A stretch of DNA of 64,000 nucleotides from Streptomyces alfalfae (GTDB lineage: Bacteria > Actinomycetota > Actinomycetes > Streptomycetales > Streptomycetaceae): assembly GCF_004127445.1 (NCBI RefSeq), contig NZ_QEXM01000045.1:248001-312000 (forward strand), written 5' to 3'. The stretch's first letter is position 1; every line of letters begins with the position of its first letter. This document shows positions 1 through 11,400 of this stretch, piece after piece. The translations under genes and the position numbers were made by a program. Below the pieces are notes generated by a model. That model searched no databases. It was not told the DNA's origin and saw nothing but the letters and a program-made list of their open reading frames with translations.

Positions 1-1
1 T

Positions 2-574
2 CTCCACCCGGCCATGACCGCGTTCGACGCGGCCTTCGCGGCCGGTGAGATGCCGCCCGTCACGCTGGTGTTCCTGCCGAGCAAGGACCGGGAGGCGGAG
101 TTCGGCTGCCGGCCCGAGCTGTGGGAGGCGGTGCGGGACGAACTGCTGCCGCTGGTGGCGGAGTCCGGGATATCCGCCGACCCGAGTCGGCTCGTGGCCG
201 CCGGGCAGAGCCTCGGCGGGCTGAGCGCGATGTACGCGGCGGTGGAGTTCCCGGAGCTGGTCTCCCGCGTCGCCTGCCAGTCCGGGTCGTTCTGGTGGTC
301 GCCCGAGGCCATGGAGCTGGCCGACCCCCTGGGTGGCCGGGCCGGAGGTGCCGTCGCCGCGCGTCTGGCGGCGGGGGACCGCGACCTGTCGGGCCTGCGC
401 ATCGCCTTCGACCTGGGAGAACACGAGAGCCGCATGCTCGCCCACTGCGAAAGGACCGAGGATCTGGTGCGGCGGGCCGGCGCCACCGTGCGCGTCTCGC
501 GGTCCGCCTCCGGCCACGACCGCGCCGGCTGGCGTCACGCCTTGCTGAGGGACGTCGCCTGGGCCCTCGGCTGA
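2..574 (+). CDS. cchJ: Siderophore esterase, coelichelin-cluster type (5' end cut by window edge)
   Basis: This is the C-terminal ~190 residues of an alpha/beta-hydrolase of the enterochelin-esterase (Fes/IroE) family. The frame is open to the left edge, so the start lies outside the window. The nucleophile elbow GQSLGG (Ser near nt 205-220) and a late SGHD (His near nt 510-515) fit the Ser/His of the catalytic triad. Family members hydrolyse ferric siderophores in the cytoplasm to free iron; a role in splitting or proofreading the NRPS product is inferred from position. It runs towards cchI with about 200 bp between the stop codons. The symbol rests on matching gene content and order to the coelichelin cluster; a generic esterase is the alternative. 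Confidence 0.8.
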   Translation, partial: LHPAMTAFDAAFAAGEMPPVTLVFLPSKDREAEFGCRPELWEAVRDELLPLVAESGISADPSRLVAAGQSLGGLSAMYAAVEFPELVSRVACQSGSFWWSPEAMELADPLGGRAGGAVAARLAAGDRDLSGLRIAFDLGEHESRMLAHCERTEDLVRRAGATVRVSRSASGHDRAGWRHALLRDVAWALG

Positions 575-773
575 GAGGAGGCCCGCCCGCAGGCCCGCTC
601 AGCTGACACAGCACCGTCCCCGAGGCGACGCCCGGCGAGCTCCCCTGCCCGAGCCCTCCCCTCGCCGGGCTCCACGGGACCCCCGCCGGACCCCTCTCCG
701 TCGGCGGGGCCGCTCAACCAAGCCCTGGCGGATCCGCGACGGACCCCAAAGGACCCCGCGGTCGCCGGCTCCC

Positions 774-2480
774 TCAGCGAGCCACCGCCGCGCAGTACTC
801 CTCGTCCGTGGCGAGGAGGTTGCGGTGGGTGTCCTCCGCGGTGATGACGCCGTCGTCCAGGACGAGCACCCGGTCCGCGGCGTCGAGCAGCGCGGGGCTG
901 CTGGTGAGCACCAGGGTCGTCCGTCCCCTCCGCAGCTTCGCGACGTTGCGTGCGATGAGCTGTTCGGTGACGGCGTCGACGGCCGTGGTCGGGTCGTGCA
1001 GGACGAGGACGTCGGTGTCGGCGGCGAGGGCGCGGGCCAGGGAGAGCCGTTGGCGCTGGCCGCCGGAGAGGTTCGCCCCACGGTCGCGGACACCGTGGTC
1101 GAGGCCTTCGCGGTGGAGTGCGACGACGTCGGTCAGCATGGACGCCTCGACGGCCTCGGGGACCATGCCGCTGGTGCCGGAGGGATCGATGTTGCTGCGG
1201 AGTGTGCCCGCGAAGATCTCCCCGTCGTAGGGGTTCACGAGCAGGTGCTCGCGGACCGCCTCGACCGAGAGGGCCGGGAGTTCCTGGCCGCTGACCCGTA
1301 CGACGCCCTCGTACGACTCCGGTGGTACGCGCAGGGCGAGGACCGAGGCGAGGTCGGCCGCCGCCCGCGGCTGGTAGACGGCGATGGCCACGAACTCGCC
1401 CGCGGCCACCGTGAACCGCAGCTTGCGCAGGGTCCCGTACGCGACGCCGTCGACGTCGAGGTCTCCGCCCGCGGCCGGGCGCGCCTCCCCCGGCGTCGCC
1501 ACCGGGGGCGCGGACAGGACCAGTTCCATCCGCTCGGCCGAGGCGCGCGCGATCATCACGTACTTGGGCATCTCGGAGAACATCTTGAGCGGCTCGATGA
1601 TGAACTGCGCGAGGCCCACGGCCATGACGAGCTCGCCGATGGTGATCTGGCCCTCGAAGGCGAGCCAGCCCGCCGTCAGGGTCACCGCGGCGGCGAGCAC
1701 CGCGTTGAGGGCGAGGGCGGTGCCCGCGTAGACGCCGTTGACCTTGGCGACGGTGATCGACTGGTGCTTCGCCTCGGCGCTGACCTTGCGGTAGGAGCGG
1801 AAGGCCGCGTGGTTGCCGCCGAAGCCGTGCAGCGGGCGCAGGCCGGTGATCAGGTCGGCGACCTTGGCTCCGGCCCGTGCCACGCGGGCCTGCTGCTCCT
1901 TCGTGCTCGCGCCTATCCGCCGGGACATCACGCTGAGGATGGACAGGATCGCGACGGTTCCCACGATCACCAGCGCGCCGAGCCGCAGGTCCGCGAGGCC
2001 GAGCGCGACCGCCGCGACGACCACCGCGACGAGCGAGCTGACCAGCAGCGGCACGACTTCGATGATGTCGGCGGTCTGGTCGGCGTCCTCGGTGGCGATG
2101 GTGAGGATCTCGCCGGACTTGAGGTCGACGTCCCTGGCGACCGGCTGGAGGCCGCAGGCCGCGACCTGGACGCGCCAGCGGTGCGCCTCGGTCGTGTTGG
2201 CCTTCTGGAGGATGCGCATGCCGAACCGCCACGACAGCGAGACCGTCGTGATGATCAGGGCGAGCGCGCCGATCGACACGGCGAGCGCGCCGAGGCTCCG
2301 CTCGCCCTGCATCGTGTGTTCCACGATCAGGCCGAGGGCGATGGGGAAGGCGGTCTCGCCGGCCTGGTAGAGGCCCATGAGGACGGTGCCCCAGAGCATG
2401 GCGGCACGGTTCCGGCGCAGGGCGGTGCGCAGGATGCCGGAGCCCGCGCGGGGCCGCCGCGTGTCAGTTGTCTTCGTCAT
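774..2480 (-). CDS. cchI: ABC exporter half with a degenerate nucleotide-binding domain (siderophore export)
   Basis: Fused membrane plus ATPase half-transporter of about 568 residues, with six hydrophobic segments in the first ~310 residues and the ATPase after that. The signature LSGGQRQR (about residues 471-478) is perfect. The Walker A loop is gone: VYQPRAAADL stands where GxxGxGKST belongs (about 367-377). Walker B ends LHDPTT instead of LDEPTS, and the H-loop His is replaced in LTSSP. Such a subunit should not hydrolyse ATP alone but can complete the active site of a partner, here most likely CchG. The gene overlaps the end of cchH. Neither the ATG at 2480 (chosen, 17-nt overlap) nor that at 2507 has a clear Shine-Dalgarno, so translational coupling is likely. 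Siderophore export is inferred from the cluster. Confidence 0.85.
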   Translation of the reverse strand: MTKTTDTRRPRAGSGILRTALRRNRAAMLWGTVLMGLYQAGETAFPIALGLIVEHTMQGERSLGALAVSIGALALIITTVSLSWRFGMRILQKANTTEAHRWRVQVAACGLQPVARDVDLKSGEILTIATEDADQTADIIEVVPLLVSSLVAVVVAAVALGLADLRLGALVIVGTVAILSILSVMSRRIGASTKEQQARVARAGAKVADLITGLRPLHGFGGNHAAFRSYRKVSAEAKHQSITVAKVNGVYAGTALALNAVLAAAVTLTAGWLAFEGQITIGELVMAVGLAQFIIEPLKMFSEMPKYVMIARASAERMELVLSAPPVATPGEARPAAGGDLDVDGVAYGTLRKLRFTVAAGEFVAIAVYQPRAAADLASVLALRVPPESYEGVVRVSGQELPALSVEAVREHLLVNPYDGEIFAGTLRSNIDPSGTSGMVPEAVEASMLTDVVALHREGLDHGVRDRGANLSGGQRQRLSLARALAADTDVLVLHDPTTAVDAVTEQLIARNVAKLRRGRTTLVLTSSPALLDAADRVLVLDDGVITAEDTHRNLLATDEEYCAAVAR

Positions 2481-5400
2481 CGGGGTGACGGGTGTCTGCG
2501 TGGTCATCGAGATGGCGGGCAATCGCTTCCGGGGTTCGCAGGGTGAACAGGTCTCGGATGGTGACCACTGGACCGTACTCGCGTCGGAGCAGCCCGATCA
2601 GCCGTACGGCGAGCATCGAGTGGCCGCCGAGGGCCACGAAGTCACTCACCGCGCTGACCTCGTCGTCGTCCAGGTCAAGGGCTTCGGCGAAGAACTCGCA
2701 GACCAGCTCTTCCGTCTCGGTCTCCGGGCCGCGCTCGGCGGCCGTGGTCAGCGCGCCGAGCGGTTTGGCCTCGGGCAGGGCCTTGGTGTCGGCCTTTCCG
2801 TTCACGGTCAGCGGGATGCCGTCGACCTGGGCGTAGTGCGTCGGGCGCAGGAAGTCGGGGAGTCCCGCGCCCACCTCGGCGGCGACCGCCGCGAGGTCGG
2901 AGCCACCGGCACCACCAGAGCCACCAGAGCCACCAGAGCCACCAGAGCCAGGCGACAGTACGAGATAGGCGGCGAGCCGGTACGCCCCGTCGACCTGTGG
3001 ATCGGGCTGGGCGACGGCCGCGACGAACCGCACGGCCGGGTGCGCCGCGAACGCGGCCTCGACCTCGCCCAGTTCGACCCGGTGGCCCCGGATCTTGACC
3101 TGCTGGTCGGTGCGGCCCAGGTACATCAGGTTGCCGTCGGGCCGCCGGACCACGAGGTCGCCGGTGCGGTACATCCGCTCGCCCGGCGCGCCGAACGGGC
3201 AGGCCACGAAGCGGTGCGCGGTCTGGGCGGGCTGCCCGAGGTAGCCGCGGGCGATGCCGATGCCCGCCACGTACAGCTCACCGGGCACGCCGTCCGGCAG
3301 GGGGCGCAGCCAGGGGTCGAGCACGTACGCGTCGGTGTTGTCGATCGCCACGCCCACCACCGGGTCCTGGCACTCGAAGGTGCCGACGCCGAGGGTGTTG
3401 ATGGTGTATTCGGTGGGACCGTAGAGGTTGTAGCCGACCGTTCCCTCGGTCTCGGCGAGGCGCCGCCACAGCGTCGGGGTGACGGCCTCGCCGCCGAGCA
3501 GGACGAGCGCGGGCCGCCGGGCGGGGTTGTCGAGCAGGCCCTCGGCGACCAGCTGCTGGGCGTAGGTCGGGGTCACGTTGATGACGTCGATGCCGTGTTC
3601 GAGGCAGTACTCGACCAGGCGGGGCGCGTCGCGGCGCAGTTCCTCGTCGCAGATGTGCACCTCGTGCCCGTCGGCGAGCCAGAGCAGCTCCTCCCACGAC
3701 ATGTCGAAGGCGAACGACACGGTGTGGGCGATCCGGAAGACCCGGTTCTGGTGCTCGGCGAGGACCGGCTCGAAGATCCGCCGCTGGTGGTTGACCAGCA
3801 TGTTCGTGAGGCCCGCGTACTCGGTCACGACGCCCTTGGGCTTTCCGGTCGAGCCGGAGGTGTAGATCGTGTACGCGGGGTGCCGCAGCCGGTCGGGGTC
3901 GTCCGGCGCGAACGTCACATACGGCTCGGCGTCCGGCAGCGGCCGGTCCAGCTCGATCAGCTCGTACGTCCGGACCGGGCCGCCCGCCCCACCGGAAGCA
4001 CCCGCTCCGACGACGCCGCCCGCCCCGCCGGAATCGCCTACTCCGGCGACACCGCCCGCGAGCCGGGGGGCGACCCCGCTCACCGTGAGGATCACCTCCG
4101 GCCGGGCGTCCGCGACGATCGCCGCGATCCGCTCGTCCGGGTGGTCGAGCTCCAGCGGCACGTACGCGGCGCCGACCCGCAGCACGGCGAAGAGCGCCAC
4201 GATCGAGTCGAGCGAGCGCGGGACCGCGAGGCCCACGGTCGTCTCGGGGCCGATGCCGCGCCCCGCGAGCACGCCCGCCACCGCCCGGCTGCGGTCGCGC
4301 AGCTCGGCGAAGGTCATGGTCGAGCCCTGCGCGACGAGCGCGGTCCGCCCGGGATCGCGGTCCGCCGCCAGGTCGAACCGGTCGACGACGGTGTCGGTGC
4401 CGACGTCCGTGCGCTCGCCGGGCTCCGGCCGCGGGGCGAGCCCCTTCAGCGCGCCGACCGGGCCGGCCGCCGAGGCGAGGTCGTCGAGTACGCGCAGGTA
4501 GTCGTCGAGGAGCCGCCGGGCGCTCGCGGTGTCGCCGTGGCGGTGCTCCAGCTTGACCGTGAGCCGCTCACCGGGGGTGACGACCCAGGTGTACGGGTAG
4601 TGCGTGGAGTCGTCGGCCTTGACGGACGTGATGCCGTGCCGGGCGTTCATCGCGGCGAACGCGTCCATGTCCAGGAAGTTCTGGAGGACGAACAGGTTGT
4701 CGAAGAGCGTGTCGTGCCCGCTGGCCCGCTGGATCTCGCCGAGGCCCAGGTGCTCGTGCTCCATCGCCTCGACCCTGGCGCTCTGCACGGCCGACAGATA
4801 GGCGCCGACCGGGTCGTGGGGCCGGGCCCGCGTCCACATGGGCACGGTGTTGAGGAGCACGCCGACGACGTCGGAGAGCCCCTCGCCCTCGCGGCCGGAG
4901 ACCGTCACGCCGAACACGGCGTCAGCACGTCCGGTGCGGGCGCCGAGCAGCAGGCCGAAGGCGCCGGTCAGCACGGAGTTGAGCGTGACGCCGTGTGTCC
5001 TCGCCGCGTCCCGCAGCAGGTCCGACTGCTCCGCGGAGAGCGTGTGGACGAGCGCGTCCGGCAGTTCGTCCGAGAGGGCCGGCGTGGGTCCGGCGAGCAG
5101 CGTCGGGCCGGGGAGCCCCGCCAGGTGCTCCGCCCAGAAGCGCTCCGACGCGGCGGAGTCCTTGGCCGCGAGCGTGCGGGCGTACTCCTCGAAGCCCGGT
5201 GTGGCCGGGGAGGCGTCGAGCGGTTCGCCCGCGACGACGGCCTCGTAGGCGTCGAAGAGGTCCCGCAGCACGATTTCGCGGGACCAGCCGTCCCAGAGCA
5301 GCAGGTGGTAGCTGAGCAGCAGGCCGTCGCGCCCTTCGGGCATGCGCACCACGGTCAGCCGGATCAGCGGCGGCTCGGCCGGGTCGAAGCCCGTGTCGCG

Positions 5401-8400
5401 GTCCCTGGCGCGCAGGGCGTCGATCTCCGCTTCGGTCGTCAGCGACAGCGTGCGGACGTCGACGCGGCGGCCCGCCTTGAGGAGCTGTACGGGGTTGCCG
5501 TCGTCGTCCGTCGCGAAGCCGGCGCCCACGACGGGGTGGCGGGCGATGACGTGCGCCATCGCTTCGGCCAGCGCGTCGGTGTCGAGGCGCCGGTCGAAGG
5601 TGAACCAGCTCTGCGCGACGTAGTGTCCCGCCGCGCCCGCGAGCTGGGCCTGGAAGAACAGGCCGCGCTGGAGCGGGGTGACCGGGGCCGTGCGCTCGGC
5701 CGTCTCGGCGGCGTCCGCGATGTGTTCGAGGGCGTTCAGCCAGTGCTCGACGATCTCGTCGGGCACGCCGTCGGCGAGCGTGAACTCGGCGTGCAGACTG
5801 CCGGTCGCCTCGTCGGTCCAGGCGTTGACCTCGACGGCGTACGGGCTGTGCTGGTCGCCGCCGGTGATGCGGGGCGCGTCGGACTCGCTGCCGCGGCCGA
5901 GGTAGTTGAACAGCACCTGCGGCTGGGCGGTGAGCAGCGGGGCCGTCTGCGGGTTGAGGTACCTGAGCTGGCCGTACGTCACGTGGCCGCGCTCGTCCGG
6001 CTGGCGTTCGGCGACCTCGCGGGCCGCCGCGACGGGGTCGGTGTGCGGGGTGAGCCGCACGGGCGCGATGGCGGTGAACCAGCCGACCGTGCGGGTGTAG
6101 TCATGGTGGTCGAGGGCCGGGACCCTGCCGTGCCGTTCCAGGTCGACGGCGAGATCGGTGGGCGCGTCCTGTATGTGGGTCAGCGCGGTCCGCAGCGCGC
6201 CGCACAGCAGCTCGGTGAGTTCGACGCCGAGCGCGGCGGGCGCGGTGCGCGTCACGCGGTCGCTGACCTCGGGCGCGAGCACGGCCGTGGTCTCGCGCAG
6301 CGCCCCCGGCGCGGGTGAGGGCAGCGGCGCGGGCGCGCCGAGCGTGCTGATCCACTCGCCGAGGCCCTCGGTGGCCTGCGTGGACCGCACCGCGAGCGCT
6401 TCGGCGTACTCGGCGTACGGCGTGGTCGGCGGTGCCAGGTCGGCGCCGCGCAGGGCGGTGGCGAGGTCGTCGAGCAGGATCAGCCAGGAGACCGCGTCGA
6501 CGGCGAGGTGGTGGGCGGTGACCACCAGGGTCCGGCTCGCCTCCAGCCACGAGAACGCGACGACGTCCCCGGCCTTGGGGTCGAGCCGCCCGGCCGCCTC
6601 GTTCGCGGCGGCGGTCACGTCGGCGTCGGCGGACGTCACGTCGGCGTCGGCGGCCCGCGCAAGAGCGCCGGCCGTCGCAAGGGCGTCTACGGACGTCACA
6701 CCCGACTCGGCGGCCGTCACGCCCCCGCCCGTTGCCGTTGCCACCCGTACGACCGTGACCCCGTCGGCGGGTTCCGTGCGGGCGGACCACACACCGTGCT
6801 CGGCGCGCAGCCGCAGCCGGAGTGCCGGATGGGCGGCCACGACGGCGTCCGCGGCGCGCACGGCGTCGGCGTACCCGGCGCCTTCGGGGGCCCGCACCGC
6901 CCTGGCCTGGGCGAACCGGTCGAGCGTGCCGCCGAGTTCGCGCTGGCGCAGCATGATGGGCGTCGGCGTCAGGGGGCCGTCCTCGCGGTGGCGGACGGCG
7001 GCGGGCGTCTCGGGCGCGGGCGCACTCGTCGCCAGGCGTTCGGCGAGCGCGCGCGGCGTCCGGCACAGGAACACGTCCCGTGGCGCGATCGGCAGGCCGA
7101 GCGCCCTGGCCCGGTTGATCACGCTGATGGCGACGATGCTGTCACCGCCGGCCGCGAAGAAGTCGGTGTCGGCGTCGACCGAGGCGCCGGGCAGGGCCTC
7201 GGCGAAGACCCCGACGAGCGCGGCGAGCGCGGACTCCCCCACGGCGGGCGCGGTGGCTCCGGCGGCGCCCGAAGCACCGGTCGGCGAGACGGCGCCGTGC
7301 GGAAGGTCGTGCTCCGCGGCCCGCGCGACCAGCGCCTTGCGGTCCAGCTTGCCGTTGACCGTCAACGGCAGCGCGTCGATGGGCAGGACCCGCCCCGGCA
7401 CCATGTGCGCCGGCAGCTTCGCGGCCAGCGCGGCGGTGAGGTCGCCGGGCGTCCGGCCCACGACATGGGCGACCAGGTGGTCGCCGCTGTCCGCCACGGT
7501 GACGGCCACGTCGACCACACCGTCGAGCTCGCGTACCGCGGACTCCACCTCGCCGAGTTCGATGCGGAAGCCCTTGAGCTGCACCTGGTCGTCGGCGCGC
7601 CCCGCGAACTCCAGCTCGCCGTCGAGCGTGCGGCGGGCCAGGTCGCCCGTGTGGTACATCCGCGATCCGTCGCCCGCGAAGGGGTCCGCCACGAAGCGGC
7701 CCGCCGTGAGTCCCGGCCGGCCCAGGTAGCCGAGGGCCACCTGGTCGCCCGCGACGTAGATGGCGCCGACCCGCCCCGGCGGCACCGGCCGCAGCCGGTC
7801 GTCGAGCAGGTAGGTGACCAGGCCGGGGATCGGGCCGCCGATGGGGCTGACGTCGTCGCCGTGCGCGAAGTCGTCGTCGGTGAGCACCCGGTGGGTGACG
7901 TGGACGGTGGTCTCGGTGATGCCGTACATGTTGACCAGCTCGGGCGAGGCGGCGCCGTGCCGCTCGACCCAGCCGCGCAGCCGTCCGAGGTCGAGCGCCT
8001 CGCCGCCGAAGATGATGCGGCGCAGGGAGGTGGCCGGGCCGTCCGCGTGCCGGTCGGCCTCGGTGAACCGGTAGAACGCCGACGGGGTCTGGTTGAGCAC
8101 CGTCACCCCGCGCTCGCGGACGAGGCGGTGGAAGTCCACGGGCGAGCGGGTGAGTCCGTACTCCGGCACGAGCAGTTCGCCGCCGTGCGCCAGGGCGCCC
8201 CACAGCTCCCAGACCGCGAAGTCGAAGGAGAAAGAGTGGAACTGCACCCACACGTCGGACGGCCCGAACCCCATGTCGGGCCGCGTGTTGGCGAGCAGGG
8301 TCACCACGCTGGAGTGCGGCACGGCGACGCCCTTGGGTCGCCCGGTCGATCCGGAGGTGTAGATCACGTAGGCGGGGTCGTGCCACGTGGCGTCGGGTCC

Positions 8401-11400
8401 GGCCGTCTCGTCGGCGGCCTCGGGCAACTCCTCGCCGCGCACGAGCACGCGCGCCGCGACGCCCGCCTTCGCCAGAAGCCCGGTGAAACGGTCCTGCTGC
8501 TCGCGTTCGACGAGCACGACCTGCGGGGCGGCGTCGCCGAGGATGTACTCCAGGCGCTCGTCGGGGTAGGCGAGGTCCAGCGGCACGTACGCGCCGCCCG
8601 CCGTGACGACGGCGACCATGGCGACGACCTGTTCGAGCGAGCGGGGCACGGCGACGGCTACCCGCCGGCCGGGGCCGACCCCGGCCGCGCGCAGCACCGA
8701 CGCCAGGGCGGCGGCGTCGGCCGCCAGTTCGCCGTACGTCAACGACCGCGTGGTCCCGTCCAGAGCGCACTGCGTGACGGCCGTGGCGGCCGGATCGCGG
8801 CGCGCGGCGGCGGCGAACAGCGCGCCCAGGGTCGTGCGGGTGACGGGTTCGGGGCGCCGGGCGTCCTCGGGCGCCACCTCGGTGACCAGGGCATCCTGCC
8901 GGGTGAGCAGGCCGGTGAGGGTCGCGGCGAACGTCCGCAGGATCTCCTGCGCGCTCGGCTCGCGGAGCAGTTCACCGTCGTAGATGAGGTTGAAGCGCGG
9001 CCGTCCTTCGGCGGTCCGCTCCACGACGAGGGTCAGCGGGTAGTGCGGGGCCCCTTCGTTGACGATGGCGGTGACGGCCAGGTCGGCGTCGGGCGTGCGC
9101 AGGTCGGCCACGTCGGCGGCGACGTCGAACACCACCAGGGTGTCGAAGAGGTTGCCCGCGCCGGCCTGCCGGCCGATGCGCGCCAGCGAGACGTGCTGGT
9201 GCGGGAGGACCGCGCTCTGGTGCGCGCGCACCGAGGCGAGCAGGTCGCGTGCGGTGGTGCCGGCGCTCCAGCGGGCGCGCACGGGGACGGTGTTGATGAA
9301 CAGGCCGACCATGTCGCCGATGCCGGGGACGTCCGCGTCGCGGCCGGACACGGTGGAGCCGAAGACCACGTCCGTGCCGCGCAGAATGCCGCCGAGCGTC
9401 ACCGCCCAGGCGCTGTGCACGGCGACGCTGAGGGGCACACCGGCGGCGCGCACGGCCGCGTCGACGTCGTCGGCGGGCACCACGGCGGTGTCGGCGAACC
9501 GGTCGGAGGGCGTGTGGCCCTCGGCGACCAGCGAGGGGCCCGGCAGCCCGGCCAGTTCCTCGGCCCAGACCCGGTCGCTCTCCTCGTCGTCGCGTCCGGC
9601 GAGCCATGCCACGTAGTCGGGGAAGCCCCGGAGCGCGTACACACTGCCCGGCGCGTGGTACTCGGCGAGGAGCGCGCGGAGCATCGGCGGCACCGACCAG
9701 CCGTCGGCGATGATGTGGTGCACGGTCTGCACCAGGACGTTCCTGCCCGCGCCCGCGCGGATCAGCGTGTACCGCATCAGCGGCCCGGTGGCCAGGTCGA
9801 ACCCGGCGCGGCGGTCGCTCTCGGCGTACGCCCGTATCTCGTCGTCGGTGATGCCGGGGCGGTCCAGCGTGGTGAAGGGCGCCTGGACGCCGCTGTCGAG
9901 CACGGAGACGACGCGGCCGTCGGCCAGCGCCACGAAGCGGGCGGCCAGGTTGGGATAGAGGGTCAGCAGCCGGGTGGCCGCGGTGGCGAGCCGGTCGGCG
10001 TCCACCTCGCCGTCGGGCGTGTCGAGCGTGAGGAGCTGCTGCTCGACGTAGGCGCCCGCCGATTCGTCGTCGAAGACGGAGTGGAAGTACAGGCCTTCCT
10101 GGAGCGGGGTCAGCGGCAGGATGTCCCGCAGCGCGGGTCCGTCGAAGGCGTCGACGTCGGCCTGGGTGAGGGGGACGAGGGGGAAGTCGCTCGGGGTGTG
10201 GCCGCCCTGGTCGAGGGCGGCGAGGGCGGCGAGGGTCTCGCGGAAGTAGTCGCCGAGGACCGTGATGTCGTCGTCGGTGAACATGCCGTCGGGCCAGGAG
10301 ACGGTGGTGACGAGCTCGTACTCGCCGCCGTCCGCGCCGGGTTCGGCGATGGCGTTGAACTCCAGGGCGCGCGGCAGCCGCATCCTCGGGTCGCGCTTCT
10401 CGCCCAGCTGGCCGGTCGGCCCGGTGAGCTGCCACTCCCCCGAGGCGCCCGCGTCGAAGCGGCCCAGGTAGTTGAAGAGCACCTGCGGCGCGGACGTGTC
10501 GGTCGCGGTGCCGTGCAGGTACCGCAGGGCGCCGTAGGACAGGCCGTTGGCGGGCACGCGGGCGAGGTCTTCCTTGACCGCCTTGAGCGCGGCGGCCAGG
10601 TAGGCGGGCGCGCGGAAGTCGTCCGCCGCGCCGGGGTCCACGGTCACGGGGAACAGCGTGGTGAACCAGCCGACGGTGCGGGAGAGTTCCGGTTCGAAGC
10701 CCGCGGCGTCGGCCACGAACCGCCCCTCGCGGCCGTGCCCCTCCAGCTCGATGTGCGCGAACGTCTGGTCCTGGCCGAGGTCGCGGCGCCACCGGGCGAG
10801 GGTGACGGCCAGCGCGGTCAGCAGGACGTCGTTGACGCCCGCGTGGAACTTCGCGGGCACCTCGCCGAGGAGCGCCGCGGTGATCTCGGGGCCGACGGAC
10901 ACGGTACGCAGCCGCTCCCGCGCCACGGTGTCCGCCTCGGTCAGCCGGCGCCTGCCCAGCGGCTCGTCCGTGCCCGGCAGGGGGCGCAGCCAGTGGTCGC
11001 GGTCCGCGTCGAACGCGGCGCGTTCCAGGAGCTGCGTCCAGCGCCGGAACGAGGTGGTGACCTGCGGCAGTTCGATCGGTTCGCCCGCGGTGACCTGCCG
11101 CCACGCCGTGGCCAGGTCGTCCATCAGGACCCGCCAGGAGACACCGTCGATGACCACGTGGTGGACGACGACGACCAGTTCGCGGGAGGCGCGGCGCCAG
11201 ACGGCGCGCAGCATCACGCCGCCCTCCGGGTCCAGCCCCTCGGTGGCGAGCGCGACACACTCGTCCAGCGGCAGGCCGCTCTCCTGCCAGCTCGCCGTGG
11301 CCCGTTCCGCGGACGGGATGACGAAGCTCCAGCGGTCTCCGCGGACCAGCTCGGCGCGGAGCATGTCGTGGCGGCGGACCACCGCGGCGAGGATGTCGTC

